Shown here: piece after piece, positions 34,323 through 42,643 of the stretch
Layout: each line of letters begins with the position of its first letter
Numbering within the stretch: position 1 is the first letter of the stretch
Assembly (NCBI GenBank): GCA_023429565.1
Contig: JAEZDJ010000112.1
Span: 5,956-69,955 of the forward strand
Source: Actinomycetes bacterium
GTDB lineage: Bacteria > Actinomycetota > Coriobacteriia > Coriobacteriales > Eggerthellaceae
Direction: 5' to 3'
DNA length: 64,000 nucleotides
The notes under the pieces: model-generated
Told to the model about the DNA's origin: nothing
The model's input: only the letters and a program-made list of their open reading frames with translations
Databases searched by the model: none
Translations under genes and position numbers: made by a program

Positions 34323-35279
34323 TCAGCGTTTCTCCGCGACGCGCAGCTTCGCACTGCGGGCTCGGGGATTGCGTTCCACTTCCTCCGGAGTCGGTATCAC
34401 CGGCTTCCGTGTGACAATGTCGACGATCGGCTTTCTACCACATGCGCACACAGGCAGGTCAGGCGGACAGACGCATCGATCCGCATACGATGAGAACAGG
34501 TCTTTCACAATGCGGTCCTCAAGCGAGTGATAGCTCATCACCACCAGCCGCCCACCCGGGTTGAGCCACCTGAGAGCGGCGTCAAGCCCCCGTTTGAGCG
34601 CGTCCAGTTCGCCGTTCACCTCGATACGAAGGGCTTGGAACGTCCGTTTTGCCGGATGTCCCCCCGTCCGCCGCGCCGAGGCGGGAATGGCCGCCTTGAT
34701 GATGTCGACCAACTGCTCGCTCGTCTCGATCGGAGCTTCGGAACGGGCCTTCACGATAAAGTCCGCGATACGGCTCGCCCACTTCTCGTCCGAGTAGGCA
34801 CGGATGATCCGAGTGAGATCTGCTGCATTGTAAGTGTTGACGATCTCTGCTGCGTTCAAGGTCTGTTTGCCCGGATCCATCCGCATATCAAGAGGGCCAT
34901 TCTCCTTGAAGGAGAAGCCTCGAGACGGCGTGTCAATCTGTGCCGAGGAAACTCCCAGGTCGAAAAGAACCCCATCGACCCCGGGAACCTCCACGCCAAG
35001 GAGCGCCTGGTCCATGCCTTCGAAGTTGCTGCGCACGAGCTCGATGCGGGGACGCACGTCATCGGGCAGCGTATCAAGCTTGCGACGGGCGGCGGCAAGC
35101 GCCGTCTCGTCCTGATCGATGCCGATGAGCGTGCCCTCACGTCCGAGCCGTTTGGCCGCTTCAAAGGAATGTCCTGCACCGCCGAGTGTTGCATCCACGA
35201 ACGTTTGCCGCGTTTCGAGTTTGAGATATTCGAGGCACTCGGCGAGCATGACCGGTATATGCCGATATTCGTTTGTCAC
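34323..35279 (-). CDS. rsmH: 16S rRNA (cytosine-N4)-methyltransferase RsmH
   Basis: RsmH (MraW) methylates N4 of C1402 in 16S rRNA. Family marks are EYRHIPVMLAECLEYL at the start, VDATLGGAGHSFEA (SAM loop) near residue 32, DGVLFDLGVSSAQIDTPSRGFSF near 105, GGHPAKRTFQALRIEVNGEL near 212, and SYHSLEDRIVKDLF near 255. I chose the GTG at 35279 (318 residues), with GGAAGG ten bases upstream. A TTG at 35297 and a GTG at 35288 are alternatives, the latter too close to the ribosome binding site. It follows mraZ. Confidence 0.94.
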   Translation of the reverse strand: MTNEYRHIPVMLAECLEYLKLETRQTFVDATLGGAGHSFEAAKRLGREGTLIGIDQDETALAAARRKLDTLPDDVRPRIELVRSNFEGMDQALLGVEVPGVDGVLFDLGVSSAQIDTPSRGFSFKENGPLDMRMDPGKQTLNAAEIVNTYNAADLTRIIRAYSDEKWASRIADFIVKARSEAPIETSEQLVDIIKAAIPASARRTGGHPAKRTFQALRIEVNGELDALKRGLDAALRWLNPGGRLVVMSYHSLEDRIVKDLFSSYADRCVCPPDLPVCACGRKPIVDIVTRKPVIPTPEEVERNPRARSAKLRVAEKR

Positions 35280-35297
35280 TGTGCTCACGCCTTCCAA

Positions 35298-35744
35298 TCA
35301 GCCGAACAGCAAGCTCAGGTCGATCTCGCCGTCTTCCTGATCGTAACGCTTTGCATCCCAGACTTCGAAGTACCCCGTGTTGCCGACGACGACGACCTCT
35401 TTTCCAATGTCCGCAGCATCGCGCTGGTCGGCACTGAGCATGATGCGCCCCGCACCGTCCACCTCGACCCCTTTCGCGCGCGACTTGAGCTTGCGGCGAA
35501 GACGGACATGGAGATCATTCGAAGAGTCGTACTTGCCGAACTTGTCCTCGAACGCCTTGGCCACCCATTTGTTGAATTCGGGAGCCTCGAAAACGTACAG
35601 GCATTCGTCCTTCGGATTCGGAGTAACAACAAGATCTGTTGAAAGAACTTTGCGAAACGCTGCAGGCAGAGACACGCGGCCTTTGACATCGACTTTGTGG
35701 CGGAATTCTCCGTTGAGATCCACGATGTCGATTTCTTCGGCCAT
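35298..35744 (-). CDS. mraZ: Transcriptional regulator MraZ
   Basis: MraZ is an AbrB-like DNA-binding protein that controls its own dcw operon. The 148-residue product has both MraZ half-domains: GEFRHKVDVKGRVSLPAAFRKVL near residue 10 and AKGVEVDGAGRIMLSADQRDAADIGKEVVVVGNTGYFEVWD near 85-125. The ATG at 35744 has AAAGGA five bases upstream and lies about 37 nt downstream of the predicted transcription start; the open frame to 35789 would begin at the -10 box and is rejected. First gene of the dcw supercluster. Confidence 0.96.
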   Translation of the reverse strand: MAEEIDIVDLNGEFRHKVDVKGRVSLPAAFRKVLSTDLVVTPNPKDECLYVFEAPEFNKWVAKAFEDKFGKYDSSNDLHVRLRRKLKSRAKGVEVDGAGRIMLSADQRDAADIGKEVVVVGNTGYFEVWDAKRYDQEDGEIDLSLLFG

Positions 35745-35787
35745 GCTTTCCTTTCCACATCGTTCGCTTGCCCTTCCAATGTCCGAC

Positions 35788-35816
35788 ATTCTATCCCACT
35801 AAGCCCCACTTCGCAA
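35788..35816 (-). promoter_or_regulatory. Promoter of the mraZ/dcw operon
   Basis: On the minus strand TTGCGA (35811-35816) and TAGAAT (35788-35793) are separated by exactly 17 bp. Transcription would begin near 35781, about 37 nt before the mraZ ATG. TGGGN boxes fill the spacer and continue upstream. Confidence 0.75.
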
Positions 35817-35839
35817 CATTTTTGCCCAATTTTGCCCCA
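35794..35839 (-). promoter_or_regulatory. MraZ-box array (operator)
   Basis: Minus-strand TGGGN elements recur at about one helical turn: TGGGA 35794-35798, TGGGG 35804-35808, a degenerate TGTTG 35814-35818, TGGGC 35824-35828 and TGGGG 35835-35839. MraZ of E. coli and Mycoplasma binds direct repeats of this kind with 10-bp periodicity. Two boxes lie between -35 and -10, so binding would block RNA polymerase. Confidence 0.75.
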
Positions 35840-36241
35840 TTTTTGCCATGCTGAAACCACTCGTTCAACCTCCGGTAACCCTGCACAAGGCAAGCGCCCT
35901 CAACGGTGACACCACATGATGATTTTTGGGCGGAAACGCGTACAAGATATGGATCGCGAAAAGGGCGTGGGACAAAGTGGGGGCAATTATGCGGAATGTG
36001 TGACCATTTCCTCCCCTGCCCCATCGGGATGCGCGGCTGCTCCCTTCTCCCCGCAGCGGGCAGGCCGGCACTTTGCTGGGTCTTTTTCGATCGCGTCCTT
36101 GACAGACGTCGATGAAACGTGGGGTGCGGGGCACCATGCCAAGCCGAGAAGGGCCAGCGGCGGTGACAGAAGAAGACACGGCGCCGGCAGCAAGAGCAGG
36201 CCCGGAGCATGCAAGGCGCTGACGGCCCCACCAAGCCCCGT
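35840..36241. other. Non-coding stretch between mraZ promoter and xerD
   Basis: I find no gene with a ribosome binding site or family motif; the short open frames here look random. A further pair of TGGGN elements, on the plus strand, is at 35968-35972 and 35978-35982. No clear xerD terminator is visible. Confidence 0.5.
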
Positions 36242-37264
36242 CTACGCGCGCGGGTGCGCGCTGAGATATTCCTCGCGAATGTGGGAGCGGTCGACATGGG
36301 TGTAGACCTGGGTAGTGGAAATGTCGGAATGTCCCAATATCTCTTGGATCACGCGAAGGTCGGCACCTCCCTCAAGCATATGCGTGGCAAACGAATGCCG
36401 GAGCGTGTGGGGATGCAGGTTGGCGACGCCGATGGACAACCCCGCCCCAGCGACGAGGGAGTGGATGCTCTGACGCGTGAGCCGACCGCCGCGGGCGTTC
36501 AGAAACACGGCAGAGGTCCTCTTGGCATACGGCTTCAGCAATTCGAGCCGGGCGCCTTCGAGGTAGTCGCCAAGGGCATGAAGCGCCGTGCCCGATATGG
36601 GAGCGATGCGCTCCTTGCTCCCTTTGCCCACGATGCGCAGATATCCTTCGTCAAGCAGGCAGTCTCCCAGGTCGAGCCCGGAGCACTCGCTGACGCGCAG
36701 CCCGCATCCGTACAGCACCTCCAATATTGCGTGGTCACGCACCGCGCGTGGCTGCCGGTCCTCCGGCTCGGACAGCAGGGCGTCCATTTGAGAGATGGAC
36801 AGCACATCGGGCAACCGCTCAGGAGGTTTGGGGAGTTGCAGGGTGTCGGCGGGGTTGTAGCGCGCCTGCCCTTCACGCACGAGAAACCGGTGGAAGCCCT
36901 TGAGCACCGAAACATGTCGGTCGATGGTCGACGTCGCATAACCCCGCTCAACAAGGTCAGCCTCGTATCTGACAATCACCGCACGGTCGACGTCGGCCGC
37001 GTCGGCCCTCTCCTGCTTCCCGAGAAACAGGAGATAATCCTTGAGGTCCGCCGCGTAGGCTGAAACCGTCAGAGGAGAGCTCCCCCGCTCAATGCGCAAA
37101 AAGGACAGGTAGTCCGTGACGAGCGAAGGAAGATCTCCCGAAGGGAAGCCCACGACGCCTCCATGATCGGACCGGCCGCGCGGGGACGCGCCCCTCCCCT
37201 CAAAAGACGGTCTTCCTCCGCCCACCTCATCGGCAAAGGGAGACCGCTGCACATCGTCCGACAT
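36242..37264 (-). CDS. xerD: Tyrosine recombinase XerD
   Basis: Site-specific recombinase that resolves chromosome dimers at dif. The core-binding domain (from LVTDYLSFLRIERGSSPLTVSAYAADL) is followed by the catalytic domain. Active-site residues are Arg in GCGLRVSECSGLDLGD, Lys in VGKGSKER, HTLRH, His in LGHSDISTTQVYTH, and the nucleophilic Tyr in VYTHV near residue 323. The full frame of 340 residues has about 45 unusual residues before the core-binding domain and only a weak ribosome binding site. A GTG at 37153 with GGAGG just upstream would give a normal 303-residue XerD and may be the real start. It lies 15 bp after pyrG. Confidence 0.9.
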   Translation of the reverse strand: MSDDVQRSPFADEVGGGRPSFEGRGASPRGRSDHGGVVGFPSGDLPSLVTDYLSFLRIERGSSPLTVSAYAADLKDYLLFLGKQERADAADVDRAVIVRYEADLVERGYATSTIDRHVSVLKGFHRFLVREGQARYNPADTLQLPKPPERLPDVLSISQMDALLSEPEDRQPRAVRDHAILEVLYGCGLRVSECSGLDLGDCLLDEGYLRIVGKGSKERIAPISGTALHALGDYLEGARLELLKPYAKRTSAVFLNARGGRLTRQSIHSLVAGAGLSIGVANLHPHTLRHSFATHMLEGGADLRVIQEILGHSDISTTQVYTHVDRSHIREEYLSAHPRA

Positions 37265-37279
37265 GGGAAACGCGCCGGA

Positions 37280-38881
37280 TCAGCCCTGCCGCGCGATGGC
37301 GGCTCCCACGAAGTCGCGGAACAGGGGATGCGGCCGGGTCGGGCGGCTCTTGAACTCAGGATGCCCCTGGCTCGCAACGAACCACGGATGGCCCGCCAGC
37401 TCCACCATCTCGACCAGCCTGCCGTTCGGGGAAATGCCCGAAACAATCAAGCCTGCCTCCTGGAGCCTGTCGCGATAAGCGTTGTTGACCTCGTAGCGAT
37501 GGCGATGACGCTCATAGATGACTTCCTCGCCATAGGCCGCATAGGCCTTTGTGTCGGGAGAAACCCTGCACGGATACGCACCCAGACGCATGGTGCCTCC
37601 CTTGTCCTCGACGTCCTCCTGCTCGGGCATGAGGTCGATGACGGGGAACTCGGCATCTTCTTCGAATTCAGCCGACGTCGCTCCCGGCATGTTGGCCACG
37701 TGGCGGGCGAATTCGCACACAGCCGCCTGCAATCCCAGACAGATGCCCAGGAAAGGCACGTTGTTCTCACGCGCATAGCGAGCTGCCGCTATCTTTCCTT
37801 CAAAGGCACGCTGCCCGAACCCGCCGGGTATCAGGATGCCGTCCATGTCCCCCAGCATCTCGGAAACATTGTCGTCGTTCAGCTCCTCGCCGTCGACCAA
37901 GCTCACGTTCACGTGGCAGCCGTGGTGCACGCCCGCATGGCACAGCGCCTCAATGACCGAAAGATATGCATCGGGCAAGCTCACATACTTGCCCACGATG
38001 GCGATGTCGGCCTGCCGCTCGCAGTTGTCGGCGGCAGCCAGGAACGAGCGCATGGGAGAAAGATCGATCTCGCGGGATTCCAGATTCAGCCGATCAAGCA
38101 CCTTCACATCGAATTCCTGGTCGTACAGGCCGATGGGAACCTCATAGATGGACGGGGAGTCGGTGCATGCCAGCACTTCTTCGGGGCGCACGTCGCAGAA
38201 CAGCGCAATCTTCTCGCGCACCTTGTCCGATATCTCATGGTCGCTTCGGCAGACGATGAAGTCAGGCTGCACGCCGATGGAACGCAGCTCCTTCACCGAA
38301 TGCTGGGTCGGCTTGGTTTTCACCTCGTGCGCCGCGGCGATGTAAGGGACCAGCGTCACATGCACGAATAGCACGTCGCCGAGAGGCTTCTCCTTCTTGA
38401 ACTGGCGCGCGGCCTCAATGAAAGGAAGGGACTCGATGTCGCCGATGGTCCCGCCGATCTCCGAGATGACGATGTCGGCATTGGACTGCTCGGCGATGCG
38501 CCGCAGACGCGCCTTGATGGCCTCGGTCACGTGCGGGATGACCTGGACGGTGCCGCCGAGGAAGTCCCCGCGACGCTCGCGCGCAATCAGCCCCTGGTAG
38601 ATGGAGCCTTGGGTGAAATTCGACTCGCGAGAGAGGCTCTCGTCGATAAAACGCTCATAGTGGCCCAGGTCAAGATCGCCCTCATGGCCGTCATCGGTCA
38701 CGAACACCTCACCGTGCTGGAAGGGTGACATCGTGCCCGGATCGACGTTGAGATACGGGTCCATCTTCTGCATGGTCACCTTATATCCGCGCGCCTTGAG
38801 CAGATGCCCGAGCGACGCTGCGGTGATGCCCTTGCCGAGCGACGAGACAACGCCTCCGGTCACGAAAATATGCTTGGCCAT
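37280..38881 (-). CDS. pyrG: CTP synthase
   Basis: PyrG aminates UTP to CTP with glutamine and ATP. The 533-residue protein has the N-terminal synthase domain (KHIFVTGGVVSSLGKGITAASLG, then KMDPYLNVDPGTMSPFQHGEVFVTDDG). The class I glutamine amidotransferase domain has the nucleophilic Cys in FLGICLGLQAAV near residue 385 and the His/Glu pair in the C-terminal GHPEFKSRPTRPHPLF. The ATG at 38881 has AAGGAG upstream. It is preceded by a leader hairpin with the look of an attenuator. Co-oriented with xerD. Confidence 0.97.
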   Translation of the reverse strand: MAKHIFVTGGVVSSLGKGITAASLGHLLKARGYKVTMQKMDPYLNVDPGTMSPFQHGEVFVTDDGHEGDLDLGHYERFIDESLSRESNFTQGSIYQGLIARERRGDFLGGTVQVIPHVTEAIKARLRRIAEQSNADIVISEIGGTIGDIESLPFIEAARQFKKEKPLGDVLFVHVTLVPYIAAAHEVKTKPTQHSVKELRSIGVQPDFIVCRSDHEISDKVREKIALFCDVRPEEVLACTDSPSIYEVPIGLYDQEFDVKVLDRLNLESREIDLSPMRSFLAAADNCERQADIAIVGKYVSLPDAYLSVIEALCHAGVHHGCHVNVSLVDGEELNDDNVSEMLGDMDGILIPGGFGQRAFEGKIAAARYARENNVPFLGICLGLQAAVCEFARHVANMPGATSAEFEEDAEFPVIDLMPEQEDVEDKGGTMRLGAYPCRVSPDTKAYAAYGEEVIYERHRHRYEVNNAYRDRLQEAGLIVSGISPNGRLVEMVELAGHPWFVASQGHPEFKSRPTRPHPLFRDFVGAAIARQG

Positions 38882-38937
38882 GGTTCTCCTTCTCATGTAC
38901 GTCATATGCTGTGGAGATACGTCTTGTCCCTGACAAT

Positions 38938-38977
38938 AAAAAACGCCCGGACAAGGCTCGAAGCCGCTCTCCAAACG
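38938..38977 (-). terminator. Leader hairpin with U-tract upstream of pyrG (candidate attenuator)
   Basis: On the minus strand CGTTTGGA (38970-38977) pairs with CGCCCGGA's complement TCCGGGCG (38944-38951) through five Watson-Crick and three G-U pairs. An inner GGCT/AGCC stem is present, and CG is followed by TTTTTT (38943-38938). The same fold is worse on the plus strand because the wobbles become C-A clashes, so it works in the pyrG direction. It starts within a few bases of the predicted transcription start. Confidence 0.6.
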
Positions 38978-38984
38978 TTTTTTT

Positions 38985-38990
38985 ATTCTA
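38985..38990 (-). promoter_or_regulatory. Probable -10 element of pyrG
   Basis: TAGAAT on the minus strand, followed by seven A residues and then the leader hairpin. The best -35 is the weak TGCAAG 17 bp upstream. Initiation is expected at the last A of the run or the adjacent C. Confidence 0.5.
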
Positions 38991-39019
38991 CTAGAAAAAA
39001 TGTCCGTCTTGCACGTCGC

Positions 39020-39039
39020 CTGAGAATTTCACATCTCAG
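39020..39039. repeat. Inverted repeat between luxR-type gene and pyrG
   Basis: CTGAGA (39020-39025) and TCTCAG (39034-39039) are separated by 8 bp. It lies roughly 30-50 bp upstream of the pyrG -10 box, where a regulator of pyrG would bind. It could also serve the divergent HTH gene. Confidence 0.4.
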
Positions 39040-39306
39040 AAACAACGGCGTTTCCTCCACGTTTCCCTTTTGTGTACATCAAGTTGAACGCGCCCAAAGC
39101 AAAAATGCGCCACACGGCGGGCACGAGGAAAGAGATGCGCCCGGGAGAACCCTCCCGACCCTCCCGGAGGGCTGCATATGGCATTCCCGGGTACGTTTTC
39201 ACGCGCGCGGAAACCGATGATACACTGATCGCGTACCACCCGGCATGCACAAGGTGGCGCAAGCGGATGAAGCGGCAACGGCTGCGACGGCTTGGGAGGA
39301 AGCGCC

Positions 39307-39531
39307 ATGATATTGGTAATGGGCACCGACAATGCGCTCACGTTGCGCGAGCAGCAGATTCTTTACCACATCGCCCGAGGGCTGTCCAACCGCGAGATAT
39401 CCGCCAAACTGTCTCTGTCCGAGCAGACCGTGAAGGTCCATCTGGCGAACATGCTGGCAAAGACCGAGTGCGCCAACCGCGCCGCCCTTGTGTCATATGG
39501 CTTCGAACAGGGTATTTTACGCAGCCGCTAG
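39307..39531 (+). CDS. Orphan LuxR-type helix-turn-helix protein
   Basis: A 74-residue protein that consists almost wholly of a GerE/LuxR HTH domain: LTLREQQILYHIARGLSNREISAKLSLSEQTVKVHLANMLAKTECANRAALVSYGFEQG. No receiver, autoinducer or other sensor domain is present. The ATG at 39307 has GGGAGGA seven bases upstream; an in-frame ATG at 39292 is possible but less well placed. It is divergent from pyrG and lies about 330 bp upstream of the heme operon on the same strand, so either could be its target. Confidence 0.85.
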   Translation: MILVMGTDNALTLREQQILYHIARGLSNREISAKLSLSEQTVKVHLANMLAKTECANRAALVSYGFEQGILRSR

Positions 39532-39857
39532 GCAGGAAAGCCCCTCGTCGTCCAAGAGCCCGGCACGGCCCTCTCGAAATGGACAGAACGAGCCCAGTCA
39601 TGCAGCGGCACATCCCCTCCCGATTTCCGAATTCCCTGAACCTAGGGGTCCACCCGGGCAGCGCCTAGCCCCTCCAGGACGCAGGCTCCCGAACAACCCT
39701 CCCGAACCTTCCGTTTACCTGCATAAATGCAAAGAATAACCCAAAAGAGCTATACCCGGAGACCGACGCCTCCGGTAGCCTGCTTCACAGATGAACGGGT
39801 CCGTCACGCACGAGTGGGAGTGCGCGGCGTCCCGCCAAGACGAGAATTCGAGGTACC
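39532..39857. other. Intergenic stretch upstream of the heme operon
   Basis: No gene is supported. It contains the candidate operon promoter (39727-39756) and, at the predicted transcription start, the inverted repeat CCGGAG (39756-39761) / CTCCGG (39770-39775) with an 8-bp centre, a possible operator. I find no riboswitch motif. Confidence 0.5.
39727..39756 (+). promoter_or_regulatory. Candidate promoter of the heme operon
   Basis: ATGCAA (39727-39732) and TATACC (39751-39756) are 18 bp apart, about 100 bp upstream of the first gene. Both boxes are imperfect. The downstream inverted repeat at 39756-39775 overlaps the expected start point. Confidence 0.4.
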
Positions 39858-40703
39858 ATGCCCCTAGTGTTTCTGACCATCGCCAGCGGTGTTCTCTACC
39901 TCTGCTCGGCCGCCGTTTCCGCCTATCAACTGAGGCACAAGACCGGAAGGTTCTCGGCTGGAGCGAAGGTGTGCTTCTTTGCCGCGCTGCTCATTCAGTC
40001 GATCACCATCGGCATCACCTCTGCCTCGACGCAGGGAACGCTACTGCAAGGTCCCAACGTCCTCATGCTGGCTTCGTGGACTCTGGCCGTCGCGTTCACG
40101 TTCTTCGAGATCATCGTCAACAAACCCTATGGCTACGGCGCCTTCGTTGTGCCCGTGGTCGCGCTCATGATGATAGTGGCGGAGCTGATGAACGCGTTCA
40201 TGGACGGCGCGGTGCTCTACAACCGCGTGTTCCACGACTGGCCGCTTCTGGTCGTCCACATCACCTGCTTCTTCATCGCCATCGCGTGTTTCGTCATCAG
40301 CGCGGTGGCTTCGGGCATGCTGCTGTATCAGCACCATCTGGCCAAGGCAAAGAGCACGAAGTTCCTGACCGTGCGCATGCCCGCGCTGAGCGCGCTCAAG
40401 AAGATCGCCGGAAGGACCGTATGCGTCGGCCTGCCGTTCTTCACGGCAGGCATGCTGCTGGGATTCACGCGCTACCTGGTGCTCTGGGGCACCATGGTGG
40501 GCATGGGTTGCGAAGGGAGCCTGTGGTATCTGGGTCCCCGCATCACCCTGTCAATCGCGGTGTTCGCAACATACTGCCTGTACCTGGCCTACACCTACCT
40601 GACGCCGGGGCGGCTGTCCTCGCGCACCATGCCCTGGCTTTCCATCGTCGCAGCCATCGCATCCATCGGACTGGCCGCCCTCTCGTCGACGGCGGTGATG
40701 TAG
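39858..40703 (+). CDS. HemX/CcsA-like cytochrome c assembly membrane protein
   Basis: A 281-residue protein with about eight hydrophobic segments, like HemX/CcsA proteins, which handle heme or hold GluTR at the membrane. Recognisable features are a central HWP-like region (FHDWPLLVVHITCFFIAIACFVISAVASGMLLYQ) with a conserved His and GLPFFTAGMLLGF. A complete tryptophan-rich WWD motif is not seen, so HemX fits better than a full CcsA heme-delivery protein. It is the first gene of the tetrapyrrole operon; its stop TAG abuts the next ATG. HemX sits next to hemA in many Gram-positives, where it controls GluTR level. Confidence 0.75.
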   Translation: MPLVFLTIASGVLYLCSAAVSAYQLRHKTGRFSAGAKVCFFAALLIQSITIGITSASTQGTLLQGPNVLMLASWTLAVAFTFFEIIVNKPYGYGAFVVPVVALMMIVAELMNAFMDGAVLYNRVFHDWPLLVVHITCFFIAIACFVISAVASGMLLYQHHLAKAKSTKFLTVRMPALSALKKIAGRTVCVGLPFFTAGMLLGFTRYLVLWGTMVGMGCEGSLWYLGPRITLSIAVFATYCLYLAYTYLTPGRLSSRTMPWLSIVAAIASIGLAALSSTAVM

Positions 40704-41372
40704 ATGGCAGACTACGCCACACGTCGCTACCCCGCCTTCATCACCTTGGAGAACCAACCGGTTGTCGTCATCGGGGCAGGTCCCGTGGCCGCGCGAAAGG
40801 TGGATTCCCTTCTCTCCTATGGTGCCCAGGTGACGGTCGTCGCGCCTCAGGCGACCGACCGCGTTACGCAGCTTGCCTCGAAGGGAAAGGTGTCCTGGCT
40901 GGCGCGAGACTACCAACCGGGAGACCTGGAGGGCGCCCGGTTGGCCGTGTGCGCATGCGGCGTGCCGCGCGTCGATGCGCTGGTCCATGCCGAGGCGCAT
41001 GAATGCAACTGCCTGGTCAACGTCGTCGACGTGCCCGACCTCTGCGACTTCATCGTGCCTGCAATCGTGGACCGAGGACCCCTGCAGATAGCCATATCGA
41101 CGTCGGGAGCGGCCCCCACCGTAGCTCGGCGAATCAAGCGCGAGATAGCAGACGCCTACGGCAGCCACTGGGAGCGTTACCTGCTTTTGCTCGGCGAGCT
41201 GCGCGGCCTGGTCATGGCACGCGTGCCGGGAGGAGAGGACGCACGGCGGCCGCTGTTCGAAGCCTGCGCGGCAAGCGACCTGGAAACGCGCGTCGCAGCC
41301 GGCGAAGGCATCACCGCCGACGACGCCTACGAACGTTATATCGCCCCGCTCGTCAAGGGGGAGCAGGCATGA
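40704..41372 (+). CDS. Precorrin-2 dehydrogenase / sirohydrochlorin ferrochelatase (Met8p/CysG-N type)
   Basis: A 222-residue bifunctional enzyme that oxidises precorrin-2 to sirohydrochlorin with NAD+ and may insert iron to give siroheme. The Rossmann motif VVVIGAGPVAARKV is near residue 20, and NVVDVPDLCDFIVPAIV near 105 carries the catalytic Asp. IAISTSGAAPTVARRIKREI leads into the dimerisation part. It takes the product of the CobA domain encoded three genes on. It overlaps hemA by 4 bp (ATGA). Confidence 0.9.
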   Translation: MADYATRRYPAFITLENQPVVVIGAGPVAARKVDSLLSYGAQVTVVAPQATDRVTQLASKGKVSWLARDYQPGDLEGARLAVCACGVPRVDALVHAEAHECNCLVNVVDVPDLCDFIVPAIVDRGPLQIAISTSGAAPTVARRIKREIADAYGSHWERYLLLLGELRGLVMARVPGGEDARRPLFEACAASDLETRVAAGEGITADDAYERYIAPLVKGEQA

Positions 41373-42643
41373 GCGTCGCGTTTGTGGGGCTGAACCACAA
41401 GACGGCCTCGATCGACATGCGCGAGCGGGTGGGATTCTCCGATGCCAGCCTGCCGGACGCCCTGGCAACGCTGCTGACATGCACCGACATCGAGGAAGCC
41501 GTCATCCTGTCAACCTGCAACCGCACCGAGGTCTATGCCTCGATCCGCAACCAGGCAAGCGGCTTTGACCTGCTGACGAACTTCATCAGCAGCTACAAAA
41601 ACGTGAGCGCGCACGAGCTGGTTCCCCACCTGTACGCAGGCGACGGCCTTGATGCGGCGACCCACCTGTTCAACGTCGTGTGTTCCCTCGATTCGCTCGT
41701 GCTGGGAGAGCAGCAGATACTCGGGCAGGTGAGGAAAGCGTTTGCCACCGCATCGGAAAACGGAGCCACCGGAAAGGTGCTGAACCGCCTGTTTCATCAA
41801 GCCCTCGGGGTCGGCAAGGGAGTGCGTTCTGAAACGGGGATCAGCAAGAGCCACGTGTCCGTGTCCACCGTGGCCGTCGACCTGGCCAAGCGGGTGTTCG
41901 AGGACATGGAACGCCGCACGGTACTCGTGCTGGGCGCCGGGGAGACGGGAACGCTCACGGCACGCTACCTGACCGAGCAGAACGTGGGCTCGGTCATCGT
42001 GACCAATCGCACCTATGACCGCGCGCTTGCCTTGGCGAGCGAACTGGGCGGACGTGCCGCACGCTTTGATGACCTGGTTGAATGCCTGGGACTGGCCGAT
42101 ATCGTGATCTCGTCAACCTCGGCCTCCCACTATCTCATCACTCCTCAGATACTCAAGCGGGCGCCGCGGCGGAAGGGCCGCTCGATGCTGTTGATAGACA
42201 TCGCCGTGCCGCGCGACATCGACCCCGCCTGCGAGAGCCTCGACGACGTGTTCCTCTATGGAATGGAAGACCTTGAAGCGATCGTGCAGGAAAACCAGGT
42301 CGGACGAGAACTGGCAGCGCGGCAGGCCGCCAGCATGGTGGGCGACGAGGTGCGCGAGTTTGCCGACTGGCTGGAGATATGCGACGCCGCCCCCACCATC
42401 CAGGCCCTGCGCCGACACGCCGACTCGATCAGGGACGCGGAGGTCGCACGGCTGATGAAGCATGCGAAGGGCCTTGACGAAAAGGATCGGCAAAGCGTCG
42501 AGGCCATGGCGAACGCCCTGGTGAACAAGTTGCTCCACGCGCCCATCAAGACGTTGCGCGAACGAGCGGGAACCGCAGATGGGATCCGCTATGCACGCGC
42601 CGTGCGCGACCTGTTCAACCTCGACGAATCGGAGAAGCGATGA
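41369..42643 (+). CDS. hemA: Glutamyl-tRNA reductase
   Basis: HemA reduces glutamyl-tRNA-Glu to glutamate-1-semialdehyde, the first committed step of C5 tetrapyrrole synthesis. The 424-residue protein has GLNHKTASIDMRE, the nucleophilic Cys50 in LSTCNRTEVY, GEQQILGQVRKAF near residue 115, the NADPH loop VLVLGAGETGTLTARYL near 190, and a C-terminal helical dimerisation domain. The ATG at 41369 overlaps the previous stop. The open frame runs upstream to 41003 only by chance. The same operon ends in a tRNA-Glu-like gene that could supply its substrate. Confidence 0.96.
   Translation: MSVAFVGLNHKTASIDMRERVGFSDASLPDALATLLTCTDIEEAVILSTCNRTEVYASIRNQASGFDLLTNFISSYKNVSAHELVPHLYAGDGLDAATHLFNVVCSLDSLVLGEQQILGQVRKAFATASENGATGKVLNRLFHQALGVGKGVRSETGISKSHVSVSTVAVDLAKRVFEDMERRTVLVLGAGETGTLTARYLTEQNVGSVIVTNRTYDRALALASELGGRAARFDDLVECLGLADIVISSTSASHYLITPQILKRAPRRKGRSMLLIDIAVPRDIDPACESLDDVFLYGMEDLEAIVQENQVGRELAARQAASMVGDEVREFADWLEICDAAPTIQALRRHADSIRDAEVARLMKHAKGLDEKDRQSVEAMANALVNKLLHAPIKTLRERAGTADGIRYARAVRDLFNLDESEKR

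Noticed and set aside
35745..35789. 15-residue extension of MraZ
   Set aside because: It would start at the -10 box of the operon promoter, upstream of the expected transcription start.
35865..36297. Small open frames between mraZ and xerD
   Set aside because: No ribosome binding sites, Arg/Pro-rich random composition and mutual overlap on both strands.
41003..41368. N-terminal extension of hemA
   Set aside because: Arg-rich sequence overlapping the precorrin-2 dehydrogenase gene; the conserved HemA N terminus begins at 41369.
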